Shown: positions 1-6,679, counted from the stretch's first letter. The stretch: DNA of 8,163 nucleotides from Clostridiales bacterium (GCA_012514225.1 JAAZAQ010000123.1:1-8163); one strand, 5' to 3'. Numbers and translations: made by a program. Notes: generated by a model not told the origin, from the sequence alone.

Positions 1-31
1 CGGCCAGCGTGCGGTAGGAGCCGGCGCTCAT
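1..31 (-). CDS. 5' end of an unidentified gene downstream of tyrS (partial)
   Basis: On the minus strand an ATG at 31-29 overlaps the tyrS TGA stop as ATGA, and the frame stays open to the window edge, giving MSAGSYRTLA. Four-base ATGA overlaps are also used by nusA and truB on the other strand of this window, which makes a translationally coupled second gene plausible. No clear ribosome binding site is visible in the last codons of tyrS, so reinitiation would be needed. The pattern S-Y-x-x-L-A resembles the N-terminus of some class I SAM-dependent methyltransferases, but ten residues are far too few to assign a family. It could also be chance. Confidence 0.35.
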   Translation of the reverse strand, partial: MSAGSYRTLA

Positions 32-1254
32 TTTTGCAGCAGCACGCGGCTGTAGTTCTTCTTGCCCCGGCGCAGCAGCAGGCCGTCCGCGGGGAAATCC
101 TCTTCGGACAGGCGGGCCTCCGGGTCCTCCACCCGGGTTTCGCCCACCGTCACCGCGCCCTGGGCGACCATCTGGCGCGCCTGGCTGCGGCTCTGGCACA
201 GCCCGCACAGGAACAGCAGGGTGGTCAGACGGCTGTCCTCCTGCAGCTGGGCGCGGGTCAGGCCGTAGGTCGGCACGTCCCGCATGCTGCCACCGCCCGA
301 GAACAGCGCGGCGGAGGCCTGCTGCGCCTTCTGCGCCTCCTCCTCGCCGTGAACCATTTTTGTGGCCTCGAAGGCCAGCGTGGACTTGGCCTCGTTGAGC
401 GCCGCACCCTCCATTGCGCCCAGGCGGCGTATCTCCTCCATGGGCAGGAAGGTCAGCATGGCGAGGGACTTATCCACGTCGCTGTCGGCGACGTTCCGCC
501 AGTACTGGTAAAACTCGTAGGGGGAGCACATCGACGCGTCCAGCCAGAGGGCGCCCCGCTCCGTCTTGCCCATCTTCTGCCCCTCGGCGTTGAGCAGGAG
601 GTTGAAGGTGCAGGCGAAGGCGGCCTCCTGCTCCTTGCGGCGGATGAGGTCGGCGCCGGCTAAAATATTGCTCCACTGGTCGTCCCCGCCCATCTGCAGC
701 CGGCAGCCGTAGCGGCGGAAGAGCTCCAGGAAGTCGTAGGCCTGCATAATCATGTAGTTGAATTCCAGGAAGGTGAGGCCCTTTTCCATCCGCAGGCGGT
801 AGGCCTCCGCCGTCAGCATCCGGTTGACGGAGAACAGCGGCCCGATTTCGCGCAGGAAGGGCAGGTATTTCAGCGGCACCAGCCAGTCGGCGTTGTTGAC
901 CATCCGGGCGGCGCCGTCCCCGAAATCGATGAAGCGGCTGATCTGCTCCTTGATTTTCTCCGCGTTGTGCGCGATGGTCTCCAGCGACAGCATCTTGCGC
1001 AGCTCGGTCTTGCCGGAGGGGTCGGCCACCTGCACCGTGCCGCCGCCCACCAGCGCGATGGGCTTGTGCCCGGCCCGCTGCATGTGGCGCATCGCGATGA
1101 GCGGGAGGAAATGCCCGAAGTGGAGGCTTTCGGCCGTGGGATCGAAGCCGATGTAGAAGGTGGTGCTCTCGCGCTCCAGCTGGCGGTACAGCTCCTCCTC
1201 AAAGGTAATCTGCGCGATGAGCCCGCGTTCCTTCAGGATGTCCAGAATGTGCAT
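28..1254 (-). CDS. tyrS: Tyrosyl-tRNA synthetase (TyrRS, bacterial type with S4 domain)
   Basis: This class Ic aminoacyl-tRNA synthetase activates tyrosine with ATP and charges tRNA-Tyr in the cytoplasm. At 408 aa it has the expected length of a bacterial TyrRS. The tyrosine/ATP site is intact: Y34-x-G36-F-D38 leads into the HIGH-class motif H45-F-G-H48, numbered as in the well-studied Geobacillus enzyme. Other active-site elements are Y167, Q171 and D174 in NYMIMQAYDF, and GGDDQWSN at 189-196. The KMSKS-loop equivalent is KMGKT at 227-231. The C-terminal S4-like RNA-binding domain covers about 340-405 (SRSQARQMV, GAVTVG). The ATG start is supported by GGAGG at 1264-1260, 5 nt upstream, and by a promoter ending at 1299. 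The gene is divergent from the rimP operon and may be followed by a coupled gene. I see no T-box in its leader. Family assignment is secure. Confidence 0.98.
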   Translation of the reverse strand: MHILDILKERGLIAQITFEEELYRQLERESTTFYIGFDPTAESLHFGHFLPLIAMRHMQRAGHKPIALVGGGTVQVADPSGKTELRKMLSLETIAHNAEKIKEQISRFIDFGDGAARMVNNADWLVPLKYLPFLREIGPLFSVNRMLTAEAYRLRMEKGLTFLEFNYMIMQAYDFLELFRRYGCRLQMGGDDQWSNILAGADLIRRKEQEAAFACTFNLLLNAEGQKMGKTERGALWLDASMCSPYEFYQYWRNVADSDVDKSLAMLTFLPMEEIRRLGAMEGAALNEAKSTLAFEATKMVHGEEEAQKAQQASAALFSGGGSMRDVPTYGLTRAQLQEDSRLTTLLFLCGLCQSRSQARQMVAQGAVTVGETRVEDPEARLSEEDFPADGLLLRRGKKNYSRVLLQK

Positions 1255-1298
1255 AACCGCCTCCGTTCAAGCGTTTCCGGTTTGAAGTTTCCCGGTAA

Positions 1299-1328
1299 AT
1301 TATAGGGTCGCGCCGCGCGGGGTGTCAA
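1299..1328 (-). promoter_or_regulatory. Sigma-A-type promoter of tyrS
   Basis: Read on the minus strand, a perfect -35 box TTGACA (1328-1323) is followed after 18 bp by a perfect -10 box TATAAT (1304-1299). Transcription would start near 1293-1292 and give a leader of about 38 nt before the tyrS ATG. That is too short for a T-box riboswitch. The A+T-rich -10 stands out in G+C-rich surroundings. Confidence 0.85.
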
Positions 1329-1366
1329 GGCGGGCGCGTATTGCAAAGGAATTTTGGCCCCCGGCG

Positions 1367-1395
1367 TTGCCAACCCCCTTGATTGGTGGTATACT
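1367..1395 (+). promoter_or_regulatory. Sigma-A-type promoter of the rimP-nusA-infB operon
   Basis: TTGCCA (1367-1372) and TATACT (1390-1395) are separated by 17 bp, and TGG directly before the -10 forms an extended -10 element. The predicted start is near G1402, about 143 nt upstream of the rimP ATG. No other convincing promoter was found in the tightly packed operon downstream, so this is probably the main one. It sits back-to-back with the tyrS promoter; the two -35 boxes are 38 bp apart. Confidence 0.82.
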
Positions 1396-1403
1396 CCCCT
1401 TGT

Positions 1404-1416
1404 CCCGGGCACCGGG
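1404..1416 (+). other. Small G+C hairpin at the predicted 5' end of the operon mRNA
   Basis: CCCGG (1404-1408), loop GCA, CCGGG (1412-1416) forms a perfect 5-bp stem that starts about 2 nt after the predicted transcription start. Such 5'-terminal stems can protect an mRNA from 5'-end-dependent decay; that role is inference here. No U-tract follows, so it is not a terminator. Confidence 0.4.
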
Positions 1417-1453
1417 AATGTTAATGAGGAAAGAAGGGGCTTAACGAAGAAGT

Positions 1454-1534
1454 GGGGGCTGCAAACGGCATGAAGCATGAGCCTGTTCGCTTGCGCGTCA
1501 TTGCCCAGTAGCAGCAAAGCCCGCTTTTTGTTTT
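1454..1534 (+). terminator. Attenuator-like long hairpin with U-tract in the rimP leader
   Basis: A long imperfect hairpin can be drawn by hand. GGGG plus GCTGC (1454-1462) pairs with GCAGC (1511-1515) and CCC (1520-1522). GGCA and TGA (1467-1473) pair with TCA and TGCC (1498-1505). GC plus GAGC (1475-1482) pairs with GCTT plus GC (1489-1494) around a 6-nt loop. After a GC step comes the T-rich run TTTTTGTTTT (1525-1534), directly followed by the rimP ribosome binding site GAGG at 1535. The layout is that of an intrinsic terminator used as an attenuator, but several bulges and internal loops make its strength uncertain. It could instead be an RNA-protein binding structure or simply a structured leader. 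Confidence 0.45.
1470..1511 (+). CDS. Possible 13-codon leader peptide inside the rimP leader hairpin
   Basis: ATG at 1470 opens a short frame encoding MKHEPVRLRVIAQ and stops with TAG at 1509-1511. An in-frame GTG at 1452 could extend it to 19 codons. G-rich sequence at 1454-1458, 11 nt before the ATG, is a poor ribosome binding site. The frame spans both arms of the attenuator-like hairpin, and its stop lies at the 3' arm, so a translating ribosome would open the structure. A random frame of this length is common, so the support is positional only. Confidence 0.2.
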   Translation: MKHEPVRLRVIAQ

Positions 1535-1544
1535 GAGGGGAAGG

Positions 1545-2039
1545 ATGAAGAGGAAGGCGGGGCTGGAGGAAGCCGCGCGGGAAGGCGGAAAGGTCGCCCT
1601 GGACCTCGGCTACGAGGTCGTCGAGACGGCCCTGGACCGGGAGAACGCCGGGACCTACCTGCGGTTCTACCTGGACAAGCCGGGCGGCATCACGCTGTCG
1701 GACTGCGAGGCCTTCCACCGAAAGGTGCAGCCCGGGCTTGAAAAGGTCGACTACGACTTCCTCGAGGTATGCTCCCCGGGGCTGGACCGCCCCCTGAAGA
1801 CCCAGCGGGACCTGGAGAAAGCCTTGGGCGCGCAGGTTGAAGTCCGCCTGTACAAGCCGCAGGGCGGCGCGAAGGAGCACCGCGGCGAGCTGGCGGGGGC
1901 TGACGAAACGGGCATTCGATTGCGGACGGCCGCAGGTGACATCGCCTTCACGAAAAAGGAAATCGCCCTCATCCGGCGCTCGGTGGACCTGAGCGCGCTG
2001 GAGGGGCCGGACGCGGAAACACAGGAGGAGGCAGAATGA
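1545..2039 (+). CDS. rimP: Ribosome maturation factor RimP
   Basis: RimP assists maturation of the 30S subunit, acting before late assembly steps. The protein has 164 aa, in the usual range. The N-terminal domain holds the family signature LDKPGGIT (43-50) followed by LSDCEAFHRKV, and then the SPGLDRPLK motif (77-85). The C-terminal SH3-like domain covers about 95-147 and is followed by a short acidic tail. I chose ATG 1545, preceded by GAGG at 1535-1538 with a 6-nt spacer. The alternative TTG at 1533 would place the ribosome binding site inside the gene. It is the first gene of the operon, lies directly behind the attenuator-like leader, and overlaps nusA by ATGA, so translation of the two is probably coupled. 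Confidence 0.95.
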   Translation: MKRKAGLEEAAREGGKVALDLGYEVVETALDRENAGTYLRFYLDKPGGITLSDCEAFHRKVQPGLEKVDYDFLEVCSPGLDRPLKTQRDLEKALGAQVEVRLYKPQGGAKEHRGELAGADETGIRLRTAAGDIAFTKKEIALIRRSVDLSALEGPDAETQEEAE

Positions 2040-3187
2040 CAAACCAGAAAGTGGACCTGATGGAGGCCATCTCCATGCTGGCCCGCGAAAAGGACATGAA
2101 CGAGGAAGTCCTCGTGGACACCATCGAGGAGGCGCTCAAGGCGGCCTACCGCCGCAACAACCGCCAGGCCTCGCCGCCGGTTTCCAACCTGACCGTCCGG
2201 CTGTCCAAGAAGGACGGCGCCCGGGTGTACCTGCGCAAGCTGGTCGCCGAAACGGTCGAGGAGCCGGACATGCAGATTTCCCTCGAGGAAGCGCTGAAAA
2301 TCCGCCCGGAGTTCCACGTGGGCGACATCGTGGAGATTGACGTCACGCCCGAGAACTTCGGCCGCGTGGCGGCCCAGACGGCCAAGCAGCTGCTGGTGCA
2401 GCGCATCCGGGAGGCGGAGCGCGGCAAGATTTACGACGAGTACATCGAAAAGGAAAACGAAATCCTGACCGCCATCGTCCAGCGGGTGGAGCCCAAGGCC
2501 GTCTACCTGGAGCTGGGCCGGACGGAAGGCATCATGGAGAGCAACGAGTTCATCCCCGGGGAAACCTACCGGGAGGGCGACCACATCAAGGTGTACGTCC
2601 TGAAGGTGCGCCGCTCCGGAAGCGACTTCATGCGCAACCCCCAGGTCTACGTCAGCCGCATCCACCCGGGGCTGGTCAAGCGCCTGTTCGAGATGGAGGT
2701 GCCGGAAATCGCGACGGGCGTCGTCCAGATCCGCTCCATCTCCCGGGAGGCCGGCAGCCGCACCAAGATTGCCGTCACCTCCATCGACCCGATGATCGAC
2801 CCGGTCGGCGCCTGCGTCGGTCCCCGCGGCTCCCGGGTGGAGAAGGTGGTCAACGAGCTGAAGAACGAGAAGATCGACATCATCAAGTGGTCCAGCGACC
2901 CGGCGGAGTTCGTCGCCAACGCGCTCAACCCCGCCCACGTCGTCAGCGTGTTCATCTCCGACGCCGAGAAAATCTGCCGCGTCATCGTGCCGGACATGCA
3001 GCTGTCCCTGGCCATCGGCAAGGAGGGGCAGAACGCCCGCCTGGCGGCCAAGCTGACCGGGTGGAAGATCGACATCAAGTCCCAGACCCAGATGGAGGAG
3101 TTGATGCGCGAGCAGAGCCTGCGTGACGCGCAGGCGTTGGAGGAGTACGAGCAGGGGGACTACGGCGACACGCCGGAGGGGGACTGA
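2036..3187 (+). CDS. nusA: Transcription termination/antitermination factor NusA
   Basis: NusA binds RNA polymerase and nascent RNA and modulates pausing, intrinsic termination and antitermination. The protein has 383 aa, the short Firmicutes form without the acidic repeat domains of Proteobacteria. The N-terminal RNAP-binding domain covers about 1-125 (DTIEEALKAAYRR near 28-40). The S1 domain covers about 133-200 (RTEGIMESNEFIPGE). KH1 follows (GSRTKIAV at 240-247, G262-x-x-G265), then KH2 with IGKEGQNARLA (327-337). A roughly 30-residue acidic tail closes the protein. ATG 2036 overlaps the rimP stop by 4 nt and has a strong AGGAGG at 2023-2028, 7 nt upstream. The S1-KH1 linker contains RSGSDFMRNPQ, where I expect a shorter K-G-P-Q-type turn; this may be lineage variation. 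Confidence 0.98.
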   Translation: MTNQKVDLMEAISMLAREKDMNEEVLVDTIEEALKAAYRRNNRQASPPVSNLTVRLSKKDGARVYLRKLVAETVEEPDMQISLEEALKIRPEFHVGDIVEIDVTPENFGRVAAQTAKQLLVQRIREAERGKIYDEYIEKENEILTAIVQRVEPKAVYLELGRTEGIMESNEFIPGETYREGDHIKVYVLKVRRSGSDFMRNPQVYVSRIHPGLVKRLFEMEVPEIATGVVQIRSISREAGSRTKIAVTSIDPMIDPVGACVGPRGSRVEKVVNELKNEKIDIIKWSSDPAEFVANALNPAHVVSVFISDAEKICRVIVPDMQLSLAIGKEGQNARLAAKLTGWKIDIKSQTQMEELMREQSLRDAQALEEYEQGDYGDTPEGD

Positions 3188-3215
3188 CCCTGAGGGAAGC
3201 GGAGGAGAGACCCGG

Positions 3216-3503
3216 ATGCCCAAGAAGGTGCCCATGCGCATGTGCGTCGGCTGCAGGGAAATGAAGCCCAAGAAGGAGCTGTTGCGCGTCGTGCGGACCC
3301 CGGAAGATGAAATCGCGCTGGATTTTACCGGGAAAAAATCCGGCCGGGGCGCCTACCTCTGCCCGGACGAGGCCTGCCTGAAGCGCGCCGCCAAGCAGAA
3401 ACAGCTGGACCGCGCGCTGGAGCGGACGGTCGCGCCGGAGGTCATCGAGCAGCTGGGCCGGCAAATCCAGTTTTCCAAGCCCAGGGAGCCACAGGGTGGC
3501 TGA
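3216..3503 (+). CDS. rnpM: YlxR-family RNase P modulator RnpM
   Basis: This small RNA-binding protein of the YlxR (DUF448) family has a Bacillus subtilis member that binds the RNase P RNA and modulates RNase P. The 95-aa product carries the family signatures MRMCVGCREMKPKKEL (7-22) and GRGAYLC (43-49). Two cysteine pairs, C10-x-x-C13 and C49-x4-C54, are all present and look like a metal-binding or structural set. A basic helix follows (LKRAAKQKQLDRAL, about 55-68). ATG 3216 is chosen because GGAGG at 3201-3205 lies 10 nt upstream and the protein aligns from its first residues with the family; frames reaching further upstream run inside nusA. The gap to nusA is 28 nt. The 3' end overlaps ylxQ by 8 nt. 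Confidence 0.95.
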   Translation: MPKKVPMRMCVGCREMKPKKELLRVVRTPEDEIALDFTGKKSGRGAYLCPDEACLKRAAKQKQLDRALERTVAPEVIEQLGRQIQFSKPREPQGG

Positions 3504-3843
3504 CGGCGGGCTGGGGGGCATCCTGGGGCTGGCCTTCCGCGCGGGACAGATGACGCCGGGGGCGGAGATGAGCCTGAAGCTCATCCGGGACGGGAAGGCG
3601 GCCCTGCTGCTGTACGACCCGGGCGCCAGCGCCCTGACAATCAAGAAGCTGCTGGACGCTGCCCGGCACCGGGACGTCCCGGCCTACGCCCTCAAGGAAG
3701 GAACGCTGGGGGAAAGCTGCGGGAGGCCGGGGATGGCCGCGGCCGCGATGAAGTCCGGGCCGCTTTCGGCCAGGGCGGAAACCATGCTCAGGCCGGCGCG
3801 TGCCGGTGAAGAAGGATCTAAGATTGTGGAGGACAAAGGCTGA
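3496..3843 (+). CDS. ylxQ: YlxQ, L7Ae/L30e-family RNA-binding protein
   Basis: This is a small protein of the L7Ae/L30e/S12e/Gadd45 fold family, whose members bind kink-turn RNA; its exact cellular target is not settled. The 115-aa product begins with GILGLAFRAGQMTPGAE (about 8-24), then LIRDGKAALLLYDPGAS and LTIKKLLDAARHRDVPAYAL, and ends with the LG-x-x-x-GRPG-type segment. This order matches the YlxQ pattern. The GTG start at 3496 lies inside the end of rnpM (8-nt overlap, GTGGCTGA) and has AGGGAG at 3483-3488, 7 nt upstream. The usual D-A-S-x-N-T segment is replaced by GASALT, so the RNA-contact loop may have diverged. Its stop abuts infB directly. Family assignment is firm, function is not. 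Confidence 0.9.
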   Translation: MADGGLGGILGLAFRAGQMTPGAEMSLKLIRDGKAALLLYDPGASALTIKKLLDAARHRDVPAYALKEGTLGESCGRPGMAAAAMKSGPLSARAETMLRPARAGEEGSKIVEDKG

Positions 3844-6672
3844 ATGGCTAAAGTCGGACTCAAGGAAACCATCCGGGACCTCAACCAGAAGGCGGGCGTC
3901 GTCCTCTCGGAAACCGAGCGGGTGCGGCGCAACGCCGACATCATGCTGCAAATGCTCCGCCAGCAGGAAACGGTGTTCCTGCGGCAGGAAGAGGAAGAGC
4001 GCCTGCGCCAGAAGCAGGAGCAGCAGCAGCAGATGCTCCAGCAGCAGACCAAGGCCTGGACGATGCCCGACGAGGACGAGGCGGAGACGCCGGAAGACGT
4101 CGCGGAGCCGCAGGCCCCGGTGGTTGAGGAAGCGGTGCCGCAGACGGTTTTCTCCCCCGACGAGCCCGCGCCCGCGGTGCTGACGGAAGCCCCCCCGGCG
4201 CAGCCCGGAGAGGCCGCCGCCGTGGCCGAGACGCCCGCGGTGGCGGAGGAGGCGCCTGTTTCCGAGGCTCCAGCCGCCGAGGCGGCTGCGCCCGTTCAGC
4301 CGGCGCAGGAAACCGCGCCGGAAGTCCGTCCCGCCGCACCGGCCCCGCGGCCCGCGCCGCGCCCCGCCGGCGCGCCACTTGGACAGTTTGCCCCGCCGAG
4401 ACCCGCCGCCAGCCCGGTCTATGGCCGCCCGGCGCCCGGCTCTCCGCAGTATGGCCGCCCCGCGCCGGGTTCCCCGCAGTTCGGGCGCCCGGCTCCGGGC
4501 TCGCCCCAGTACGGCCGTCCCGCGCCGGGCTCCCCGCAGTACGGGCGGCCGGCTCCGGGCTCGCCCCAATATGGCCGCCCCGCCCCCGGCTCCGCTCCCT
4601 TCGGGCGGCCGGCGCCCGCCGCCGGCGCGCGCCCCATGCCCGGGCGGCCCCTTCCGCCCCGCGGCTCCGGCTTTGGCAGGCCGCCGGCGGACGAGCTGCT
4701 GCCCGCGATGGAAAAGGACCGGGTCAGCAACTACGACCCGAACAAGAAGAGCTACGTGCGCAAGCCCGACCCGGAGCACGTGAGCAAGTCGCGCAAGCAG
4801 AGCGTCCGGAAATCCCAGCCCAAGTTCATCGGCGTGGAGGAGGACGTGGTGCGCGGCGGCAAGCGCGCCCGCGCCCGGAAGCCCTCCGTCCAGCAGATGA
4901 TGGCGCCCATCAAGATCGAGAAGGCCTACATGACGGCCGACACCATCACAGTCAAGGACCTGACCGAACGCATCGGCAAGCCCGCCGGCGAAATCCTCAA
5001 GAAACTGCTGCTGCTGGGCAACATGGCGACCATCAACAGCGAGCTGGACTACGACACCGCCTCCCTGGTGTGCTCGGAGTTCGGGGTCGAGCTGATCATG
5101 CGCCTGGACCGCACGGCCGAGGACCAGATGATTGAGACCGCCGGGGTCGAGGACGCGGAGGAGGACTTGAAGCCCCGCCCGCCCGTCATCACCATCATGG
5201 GCCATGTCGACCACGGCAAGACCTCGCTGCTGGACTACATCCGCGACGCCCACGTCACCCGCGGGGAGGCTGGCGGCATCACCCAGCACATCGGCGCCTA
5301 CTCCGTGGAGTTGCACGGGCAGCGCATCACCTTCCTGGACACGCCCGGGCACGAGGCCTTCACGGCCATGCGCGCGCGCGGCGCGCAGTCCACCGACATC
5401 GCCGTGCTGGTCGTCGCGGCCGACGACGGCGTGATGCCCCAGACGGTTGAGGCCATCAACCATGCCAAGGCCGCGCAGGTGCCGATTATCGTCGCCATCA
5501 ACAAGATGGACAAGCCCGAGGCCAACCCCGACCGCATCAAGCAGGACCTGACCGCCTACGGCCTGGTCAGCGAGGAATGGGGCGGCGACACCATCATGGT
5601 GCAGGTTTCCGCCAAGACGGGCGATGGCGTGGAGCAATTGCTGGAGATGATCCTGCTGCAGGCCGAGGTGCTGCAGCTGCGCGCCAACCCGGACCGCCTC
5701 GCGCGCGGCATCATCATCGAGGCCAAGCTGGACAAGAACCGCGGCGCGCTGGCAACGGTGCTGCTGAAGAACGGCACCCTGCGCGTGGGCGACAACATCA
5801 TCGCGGGCATGGCGTCCGGCCGCGTGCGCGCGCTGATCAACGACGCGGGGGAGAACGTGAAGGAAGCCGGGCCTTCCATGCCGGTCGAGATTTCCGGCTT
5901 CAGCTCCGTGCCCCAGGCCGGCGACGAGATGATCGTCGTGGAGGACGACCGCCTGGTGCGCCAGGTGGCCAGGGAACGCGAGGACAAGGTGCGCGAGCAG
6001 CGCACGCAGGCTTCCTCCGCCGTGTCCCTGGACAACCTGTTCCAGAGCATCAAGGAGGGCGAGCAGCTGACGCTCAACATCCTCATCAAGGCGGACGTGC
6101 AGGGCAGCGCGGAAGCGGTGCGCCAGTCGCTGGAGAAGCTCAGCAGCGACCAGGTGCGCATCCACGTGCTGCACTCCGGCGTGGGCGCCATCAACAAGGA
6201 CGACGTCAACCTCGCCGCGACGGCCAACGCCACCATCATCGGCTTCAACATCCGCCCGGACAACAACGCCCGGGACGCGGCGGCCAAGGAGAACGTCGAC
6301 ATCCGGCTCTACCGGGTCATCTACCAGGCCATCGAGGACATCGAGAAGGCCATGAAGGGCATGCTGGCGCCGGAGTTCAAGGAGGTCATCCTGGGCCATG
6401 CCGAGGTCCGCAACGTGTTCAAGATTACCGGCTCCGGCACCATCGCCGGCTGCTATGTGCAGGATGGCAAGATGCAGCGCAACCAGCCGGTCCGCCTGCT
6501 GCGGGACAACGTGGTCGTGTTCGAGGGCAAGCTGTCCTCCCTCCGGCGCTTCAAGGACGACGTGCGCGAGGTGGCCGCGGGCTACGAGTGCGGCATCGGC
6601 CTGGAGAACTACAACGACATCAAGGAAAAAGACGTCATCGAATGCTTCATGATGGAAGAAGTGGAGAGGTAG
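3844..6672 (+). CDS. infB: Translation initiation factor IF-2
   Basis: IF2 is a GTPase that places fMet-tRNA on the 30S subunit and promotes 50S joining. The 942-aa product is long for a Firmicutes IF2, mainly because of its N-terminus. Residues 1-78 form a charged and Q-rich predicted coiled coil. Residues 80-190 are Ala/Pro/Glu-rich. Residues 193-262 are decapeptide repeats, followed by a basic linker and an IF2-N helical domain at about 360-412. The G domain is complete: G1 GHVDHGKT (453-460), G3 DTPGH (499-503), G4 NKMD (553-556), G5 SAK (589-591). Domains II, III (VQGSAEAV) and the C-terminal fMet-tRNA-binding domain ([27 protein letters not shown]) follow. ATG 3844 directly follows the ylxQ stop, with GGAGG at 3828-3832, 11 nt upstream. 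Core function is certain. Confidence 0.98.
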   Translation: MAKVGLKETIRDLNQKAGVVLSETERVRRNADIMLQMLRQQETVFLRQEEEERLRQKQEQQQQMLQQQTKAWTMPDEDEAETPEDVAEPQAPVVEEAVPQTVFSPDEPAPAVLTEAPPAQPGEAAAVAETPAVAEEAPVSEAPAAEAAAPVQPAQETAPEVRPAAPAPRPAPRPAGAPLGQFAPPRPAASPVYGRPAPGSPQYGRPAPGSPQFGRPAPGSPQYGRPAPGSPQYGRPAPGSPQYGRPAPGSAPFGRPAPAAGARPMPGRPLPPRGSGFGRPPADELLPAMEKDRVSNYDPNKKSYVRKPDPEHVSKSRKQSVRKSQPKFIGVEEDVVRGGKRARARKPSVQQMMAPIKIEKAYMTADTITVKDLTERIGKPAGEILKKLLLLGNMATINSELDYDTASLVCSEFGVELIMRLDRTAEDQMIETAGVEDAEEDLKPRPPVITIMGHVDHGKTSLLDYIRDAHVTRGEAGGITQHIGAYSVELHGQRITFLDTPGHEAFTAMRARGAQSTDIAVLVVAADDGVMPQTVEAINHAKAAQVPIIVAINKMDKPEANPDRIKQDLTAYGLVSEEWGGDTIMVQVSAKTGDGVEQLLEMILLQAEVLQLRANPDRLARGIIIEAKLDKNRGALATVLLKNGTLRVGDNIIAGMASGRVRALINDAGENVKEAGPSMPVEISGFSSVPQAGDEMIVVEDDRLVRQVAREREDKVREQRTQASSAVSLDNLFQSIKEGEQLTLNILIKADVQGSAEAVRQSLEKLSSDQVRIHVLHSGVGAINKDDVNLAATANATIIGFNIRPDNNARDAAAKENVDIRLYRVIYQAIEDIEKAMKGMLAPEFKEVILGHAEVRNVFKITGSGTIAGCYVQDGKMQRNQPVRLLRDNVVVFEGKLSSLRRFKDDVREVAAGYECGIGLENYNDIKEKDVIECFMMEEVER
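4420..4629 (+). repeat. 30-bp in-frame tandem repeat in infB (decapeptide [10 protein letters not shown])
   Basis: Seven consecutive 30-bp units begin at 4420, 4450, 4480, 4510, 4540, 4570 and 4600. Units 1-5 encode (Y/F)GRPAPGSPQ, unit 6 ends in SAP, and unit 7 is degenerate ([10 protein letters not shown]). Synonymous codons show a two-unit period: units 2, 4 and 6 share GGC for the first Gly and CCC for the first Pro, whereas units 3, 5 and 7 share GGG and CCG. The array has therefore probably grown in 60-bp steps. The product is a Pro/Gly/Arg-rich, probably disordered spacer between the N-terminal coil and the IF2-N domain. Copy number may vary between strains. Confidence 0.95.
4836..4851 (+). 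promoter_or_regulatory. Possible internal translation start for a short IF2 form
   Basis: A strong ribosome-binding-like run GGAGGAGGA (4836-4844) lies just before two in-frame GTG codons at 4846 and 4849 (residues 335 and 336). The GGAGG core is 5 and 8 nt from them. Initiation here would give an IF2 of about 607 aa that lacks the coil and repeats but keeps the IF2-N, GTPase and C-terminal domains. In-frame IF2 isoforms are known in Escherichia coli and Bacillus subtilis. However, the run also encodes E-E-D, so chance is a real possibility. Confidence 0.2.
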
Positions 6673-6679
6673 GGCGCGC

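Noticed and set aside
1402..1544. A tRNA gene in the rimP leader, as found before rimP in Escherichia coli.
   Set aside because: The leader is structured, but no cloverleaf, no T-arm GTTCRA-type sequence in the right place and no acceptor stem could be drawn.
1533..2039. A longer RimP starting at TTG 1533.
   Set aside because: That start would read through the ribosome binding site (GAGGGGAAGG) and add four residues outside the family; ATG 1545 is better placed.
1751..3271. A 506-codon minus-strand frame opposite rimP and nusA.
   Set aside because: Same reason: low-complexity composition, no recognisable domain, and full overlap with well-conserved sense genes.
4420..4629. CRISPR-like array from regularly spaced 30-bp repeats.
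   Set aside because: The units are contiguous without spacers, keep one reading frame, and encode a decapeptide repeat within infB.
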